This document shows positions 6,149 to 10,112 of a stretch of DNA of 10,112 nucleotides, in pieces (positions within the stretch are counted from its first letter, which is position 1; the number at the start of each line of letters is the position of its first letter). The translations under genes and the position numbers were made by a program. Below the pieces are notes generated by a model that saw only the letters and a list, made by a program, of their open reading frames with translations, was not told the DNA's origin and searched no databases. Source of the DNA: Sedimentisphaerales bacterium (GTDB lineage Bacteria > Planctomycetota > Phycisphaerae > Sedimentisphaerales > SG8-4); the NCBI GenBank assembly GCA_016932895.1, contig JAFGCA010000258.1, positions 1 through 10,112 of the forward strand, read 5' to 3'.

Positions 6149-9100
6149 ATGAGCAAGACGCAATTCATGAGTCTACTGCTTACCGCGGCACTGTTTCTCC
6201 TTGAGCCGGCGTTCGGGGCGGCTTTGTCACCCGAAGTCGTCGTCGAAACGGTAGGCGCCGATGGCGGCATCTGCGTCGTCCTGGGGGGGCCCGACTGCCG
6301 GTATGCCGTCAGCATGGCCAGGGAGACTGAATTCATCGTCTATACGCAGATGCCGGAAGGCGACGCGTATCAGCGGGCCTGCCGGAAAGCGGACGACGCC
6401 GGTTTCTACGGAAGCCGAATCTTCGTCGGGAAGGGCGATCCGCGCCGGATCCAGATGGGTGACAATTTAGCCGACGCGGTGATGGTGCCGGCGGGTCTCG
6501 GCGGTACGCCCCGAAGCGAATTGCTGCGCGTTCTGCGCCCGGGCGGAAAGCTCATCTTCGCCGACAGCGTCGTGACTAAACCGTTTCCGAAGGGTGTCGA
6601 TGATTGGAGCCATCCCTACCACGGCCCGGACAACAATCCGCAGTCGGCCGACCAAGTGGTCGTCGCGCCGTACCTGACGCAGTTTCTGGCCGAGCCGCGT
6701 TATGCGCCGCTGCCCCAGGTGACGGTGGCCTCGGCGGGCCGCGTCTTCAAGGCCTTCGGACACGTCGCGTTCAAGACGCGGGAGGAGCCATATCTCAACA
6801 AGCTCGTCGCCTTCAACGGCTACAACGGGACGATCCTCTGGCAGCGTGACCTGGCCGAGGGCGTCATGATTCACCGCAACACCATGATCGCCACGCCCAA
6901 GCGGCTCTACGTGGGCGACGACAAATCCTGCAAAGTCATCGACACTGTCACGGGCGAGCCGGTCGACGAGATCATCCTGCCCGCCGACGTTGCCGGCGGG
7001 ACGTTCTGGAAATGGATGGCCCTGGAAAACGGCGTTCTCTACGCTCTGATGGGCCAGCAGGAACAGAGGGACGAGACGAAGCGGTGGCAGCGCGAGGTGC
7101 ACGGCTGGCCCTGGGCGCCGATCTCCGAAGGTTTCAACCAACCCGAGCAACCGTGGGGATATGGGCGCAACGTCCTGGCCATCGATCCGGCGACCAAGAA
7201 AGTGCTCTGGAGTCATCGCGAGGCCGAGCCGATTGACGGGCGGGCCATCTGCATGAAGAACGGGCGCCTTTACATCTTTCGCTTCGGCGCCTATCTCGCC
7301 TGTCTCGACGCCCAAACGGGAGCGCCGCTCTGGCGCCGAACGCCGCAGGATGCGCCGAAACTGTTCGCATCGCTCGGCGAATACCAGAACCGCCAGGATT
7401 GGCGCACCAACTGGCGGACGACGTGCTATCTCAAGTGCAGCGACGAGGCGTTGTACTTCGCCGGGCCGCCGATTCGCAAACTGCTGGCCGTTTCGACCGA
7501 AGACGGGAGCATGCTGTGGGAAGACCCGTACAGCAATTTCCAACTTGTCTTGCGGGACGACGGCCTCTACGGCCTCAGCGGGCAGATTGACAAACATCCG
7601 ACCAAGAAATTCGATCCACTGACCGGCGAAGTGCTGGCGGAAGTCGCGATGCACCGTCGCGCGTGCACGCGCCCGAACGGATCGGCCGATGCGATTTTCT
7701 GCCGGGCTGAGGGTGGGTCCATCCGACTCGACACGGCCTCGAACCGGCCGCAGTGGGTCTCGCCGATGCGGCCGAACTGTCACGATGGCGTCACCATCGC
7801 CAACGGGCTGCTGTACTGGTGGCCTTCGGTATGCGATTGCCAGTTGACGCTCTACGGCATCACGAGCCTGGGGCCGGCCGGCGATTTCGATTTCACGCCG
7901 GAGGTCACGCAGGCCGCACGCCTGGAAAAAAGCAGTGACGCCGCGCCCGTTGCCCTGCCTGTCTCCGACGGCGACTGGCCTGCCTTCCGCGCCAACAACA
8001 CGTGTACCGCCACGACGGCGGCTTCCGTGCGAAGCGAGCCGCGCTTGCTGTGGGAGGTGGACGCCGAAATCCCGTCGCCGCCCGGGCTGGAGCGGATGAC
8101 GGCCCCGGTCGCGGCCGGCGGTCTCGTGTTCGTCGGCGGGGCCGACGGCATCGTCCGAGCGGTCAATGCCGGCACCGGCGCCCTGGCCTGGAAGGCCTAC
8201 ACCGGCGGAGCCATACGAATGCCGCCGACGATCTGGGAGGGACGCGCCTACGTCGGATCGGGCGACGGCTGGATGTACGCCTTCGAAGCCAAGACGGGCC
8301 GGCTGCTGTGGCGATTCCGCGCCGCTCCCGCCGAGCGGCGGATTCCCGTCTACGGCGCACTCATGTCGAACTGGCCGGTGACCAGCGGGGTCCTGGTAGA
8401 AGACGGCGTTGCGTATTTCGCAGCCGGCATCGCCAATTTCGACGGGACCTACGTCTACGCGCTGGACGCTCGCACGGGCGCGGTCAAATGGCACAACAGC
8501 ACCTCCGGCCATCTCGACCGCGACGCCCACACCGGCGTGAGCGTCCAGGGACACCTTCTGCTGCACGACGGGAAGCTGTACCTGGCAGGCGGGACGTCGA
8601 TCTCGCCGGCGGTGTACGATGCCGCGACCGGCCGCTGCCTGAACGAGTCGGGACAATTGGCTCAATGCGTCTCGCGCAGCCCGCGCGGCTGGGAGCTGTC
8701 GATGCTCGCCGACCACGTCGTCGCTTGCGGCAAGCCGTTTTATGCCCATCCCGCGCACGACGTGTACGATAATACGGTGTTCAGCAGGGTCTTCATGAGC
8801 TCGGTGCAAGATACCGCGATCGTGTGGGCCTGCGAGCAGAACGAGCAGCACGTCATGGGACTGACGGACCTCGATCGGCGCGGGTTGTCCCGCAAGCTCG
8901 ACAATCCGGGCAACTGCTTCCACGTGAGCTGGGCCAGACTGGCTCCGAAGGCTACGTCTCGCTGGAGCTTCGACTGCCGCAAGGCCGACGCCGTGGCCGT
9001 GTGCGACAATGCGGTCGTCGTGGCCGCTGAATCCAAGCTTGTGGCTCTGAATCCGGCCAACGGCAGCACGCTCTGGCAGCGTCCATTGCCCAAGCCGGTC

Positions 9101-9208
9101 GTTCCCTGGGGGGTGGCCGTGGACGGCTCCGGCAGGGTGATTGCCGGGTGCGTCGATGGAACGGTCCTTTGTTTTGGGGGGCAGCGCGTTCGCCAGGCGT
9201 CGATGTAA
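6149..9208 (+). CDS. Exported protein with methyltransferase-like N-terminus and two PQQ-type beta-propellers
   Basis: A 1019-residue exported protein. A signal peptide covers about residues 1-24 (MSKTQFMSLLLTAALF, then PAFGA). Residues about 28-145 resemble a class I SAM-dependent methyltransferase: a beta-strand/glycine stretch G39-G-I-C-V-V-L-G-G47, D105-N-L, and L126-R-V-L-R-P-G-G133, but the glycine loop is degenerate. VDDWSHPYHGPDNN (from 150) leads into the first propeller (about 180-600). A second begins near 608 with DWPAFRANNT and runs to the end. About thirteen 'D-x-x-T-G-x-x-L-W'-like motifs mark the blades (for example ACLDAQTGAPLW, YAFEAKTGRLLW, VALNPANGSTLW). C544 and C562-D-C564 form a small cysteine cluster. 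Automated pipelines would probably call it BamB-like or PQQ-binding. I see no full quinoprotein dehydrogenase site, so scaffold or binding protein is the safer view. It has its own promoter and leader. Confidence 0.85.
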   Translation: MSKTQFMSLLLTAALFLLEPAFGAALSPEVVVETVGADGGICVVLGGPDCRYAVSMARETEFIVYTQMPEGDAYQRACRKADDAGFYGSRIFVGKGDPRRIQMGDNLADAVMVPAGLGGTPRSELLRVLRPGGKLIFADSVVTKPFPKGVDDWSHPYHGPDNNPQSADQVVVAPYLTQFLAEPRYAPLPQVTVASAGRVFKAFGHVAFKTREEPYLNKLVAFNGYNGTILWQRDLAEGVMIHRNTMIATPKRLYVGDDKSCKVIDTVTGEPVDEIILPADVAGGTFWKWMALENGVLYALMGQQEQRDETKRWQREVHGWPWAPISEGFNQPEQPWGYGRNVLAIDPATKKVLWSHREAEPIDGRAICMKNGRLYIFRFGAYLACLDAQTGAPLWRRTPQDAPKLFASLGEYQNRQDWRTNWRTTCYLKCSDEALYFAGPPIRKLLAVSTEDGSMLWEDPYSNFQLVLRDDGLYGLSGQIDKHPTKKFDPLTGEVLAEVAMHRRACTRPNGSADAIFCRAEGGSIRLDTASNRPQWVSPMRPNCHDGVTIANGLLYWWPSVCDCQLTLYGITSLGPAGDFDFTPEVTQAARLEKSSDAAPVALPVSDGDWPAFRANNTCTATTAASVRSEPRLLWEVDAEIPSPPGLERMTAPVAAGGLVFVGGADGIVRAVNAGTGALAWKAYTGGAIRMPPTIWEGRAYVGSGDGWMYAFEAKTGRLLWRFRAAPAERRIPVYGALMSNWPVTSGVLVEDGVAYFAAGIANFDGTYVYALDARTGAVKWHNSTSGHLDRDAHTGVSVQGHLLLHDGKLYLAGGTSISPAVYDAATGRCLNESGQLAQCVSRSPRGWELSMLADHVVACGKPFYAHPAHDVYDNTVFSRVFMSSVQDTAIVWACEQNEQHVMGLTDLDRRGLSRKLDNPGNCFHVSWARLAPKATSRWSFDCRKADAVAVCDNAVVVAAESKLVALNPANGSTLWQRPLPKPVVPWGVAVDGSGRVIAGCVDGTVLCFGGQRVRQASM

Positions 9209-9302
9209 CGGTCCGCCGGGGGCGATCTGAGCCGGTTCTGAACAAGGACTGTTTCCGGGCCGTATCGACTCGCACGGAGAGGGTGTCTGGCCGAAAATCT
9301 GT

Positions 9303-9307
9303 AGGAG
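9303..9307 (+). promoter_or_regulatory. Shine-Dalgarno for the GTG start at 9317
   Basis: AGGAG lies 9 bases before GTG 9317. The preceding bases CTGTAG partly echo the leader shared by the two genes upstream. Confidence 0.6.
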
Positions 9308-9316
9308 TTCGTTGGC

Positions 9317-10112
9317 GTGATAAGATTGCGATTTTTGCTGACGGCCATCGGGTGTGGCCTGCTGTTGCATGCGTGGCCGGCGTACGGTTGCCGGTACAAT
9401 GTTCGCGAGGTGGGTTTCATCGACCTCGGTATCGAGCCGTATCATCTCTTCGGATACGTCGCTGAGGATACGCCGACGCAGGTCGTCACAGATCTTCAGA
9501 ATGCGGTTGAAGCGACGCTTCTCAACACGAATATCCGGTTCGAGATCGTCTCCGCCGACGCGGATGCGAATCATCCGGCCCTGAGCTTTCTTACCGGGCA
9601 CAAGATCACCGAGATCCCGGCGGCGATCCTGGTTTCGCCGGACGGCCAGTCGCGTCCCGTCCTCGGCGGCACGCCCATCGATTCTCTCGAGACCGCGCTG
9701 CCGGCGGCATTGGAGGGGATTCTCAACTCGCCAGCGCGCCAGGAGCTTCTGGAGAAAGCGGCCGACGGCTATGGGGCTGTGCTTCTGATGGAAGGGCCCG
9801 ATGCCCAGAGCAACAGGGAGGCCCGGACGGCCATTACCACGGCGATGGGCCGCATCGAGGAGCAGTTGGAGTTTCTGCCCAAGCCCATCGCACACGGTCC
9901 CGAGCTTGTCGTGGCGGACCGGCAATCGCTGCTGCGTGAGGAGGTGTTGCTGTGGAGCATGGGTCTGAAGCCCGAAGACGTCAACGCGCCGCACGCAGCC
10001 ATCTTCTACGGCCGCGGACGCTGGATCGGGCCCATGTTCAAGGGAGAGCTGATTCACGAGGATCATCTGACCGAGCTTCTGTTTATCATCGGCGCTGACT
10101 GCGAGTGCGGCC
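9317..10112 (+). CDS. Exported protein of unknown function with thioredoxin-like repeats, partial at the right edge
   Basis: An open frame of 265 codons with no stop before the edge. The GTG start has a good Shine-Dalgarno and is followed at once by a signal sequence (IRLRFLLTAIGCGLLLHAW), then PAYG and C25. C25 could be a lipid-modified cysteine, although the lipobox is weak, or the first residue after signal-peptidase cleavage. The mature part starts CRYNVREVGFIDLG. Two segments share a plan: FEIVSAD to EIP101-AAILVSPDG, and PELVVAD to AP225-HAAIFYGRGRW. Each has a strand, a helix, a proline before a hydrophobic strand, a hairpin and a closing helix, as in thioredoxin-like folds. Neither has a CxxC redox motif. 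The fragment ends with DCECG. I do not recognise the family with certainty, and no enzyme activity is claimed. It follows the propeller gene by 108 bases with no clear terminator between them. Confidence 0.72.
   Translation, partial: MIRLRFLLTAIGCGLLLHAWPAYGCRYNVREVGFIDLGIEPYHLFGYVAEDTPTQVVTDLQNAVEATLLNTNIRFEIVSADADANHPALSFLTGHKITEIPAAILVSPDGQSRPVLGGTPIDSLETALPAALEGILNSPARQELLEKAADGYGAVLLMEGPDAQSNREARTAITTAMGRIEEQLEFLPKPIAHGPELVVADRQSLLREEVLLWSMGLKPEDVNAPHAAIFYGRGRWIGPMFKGELIHEDHLTELLFIIGADCECG

Noticed and set aside
6283..6289. Run of seven G as a programmed frameshift or sequencing error
   Set aside because: The frame on both sides is the same and continues the expected methyltransferase-like pattern.
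6467..10066. 1199-codon open frame on the minus strand
   Set aside because: It spans two well-supported plus-strand genes and the gap between them, is rich in Arg/Pro/Gly/Ala and has no motif order of its own.

Overview
The window looks like chromosomal DNA of a high-GC bacterium, most probably a planctomycete (Phycisphaerae-like lineages fit best). The assignment rests mainly on two large exported proteins. One joins a methyltransferase-like segment to two PQQ-type propellers, and the other is a secreted TIM-barrel hydrolase with a Pfam PF12904-like module. I associate both architectures with Planctomycetota from memory, and no search was run. There is no phage, plasmid, transposase, CRISPR or RNA-gene signal.

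Layout. Bases 1-1079 hold central carbon metabolism: the last 31 codons of a class I fructose-bisphosphate aldolase (FbaB type) converge on an L-lactate dehydrogenase gene on the minus strand. Bases 1080-1473 are a 394-base divergent intergenic region. It contains a roughly 100-base palindromic repeat that can fold into a three-way junction, a second GC-rich inverted repeat and a weak promoter candidate. Bases 1474-3474 hold a two-gene unit: a small phasin-like helical protein followed closely by a UbiB/AarF/ABC1 atypical kinase with two C-terminal membrane helices.

Bases 3533-10112 carry three consecutive plus-strand genes for exported proteins. The first is an 817-residue fusion of a glycoside-hydrolase-like barrel, a PF12904-like module and a class C beta-lactamase-like serine hydrolase. 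The second is a 1019-residue protein with a signal peptide, a degenerate SAM-methyltransferase-like segment and two PQQ-type propellers. The third runs off the right edge and appears to contain a duplicated thioredoxin-like unit with Cys-rich ends. The first two start codons share a nearly identical 16-base leader (15 of 16) at the same distance from the ATG. The second also has a near-consensus sigma-70 promoter and a hairpin close to the predicted 5' end of its transcript.

How they may work together. Aldolase and lactate dehydrogenase suit glycolysis with fermentative NADH disposal. The phasin-like/UbiB pair suggests a membrane-lipid or quinone role. The three exported proteins may form an extracytoplasmic set acting on polysaccharide or glycoprotein, but that link is inferred only from adjacency, shared leaders and export signals.
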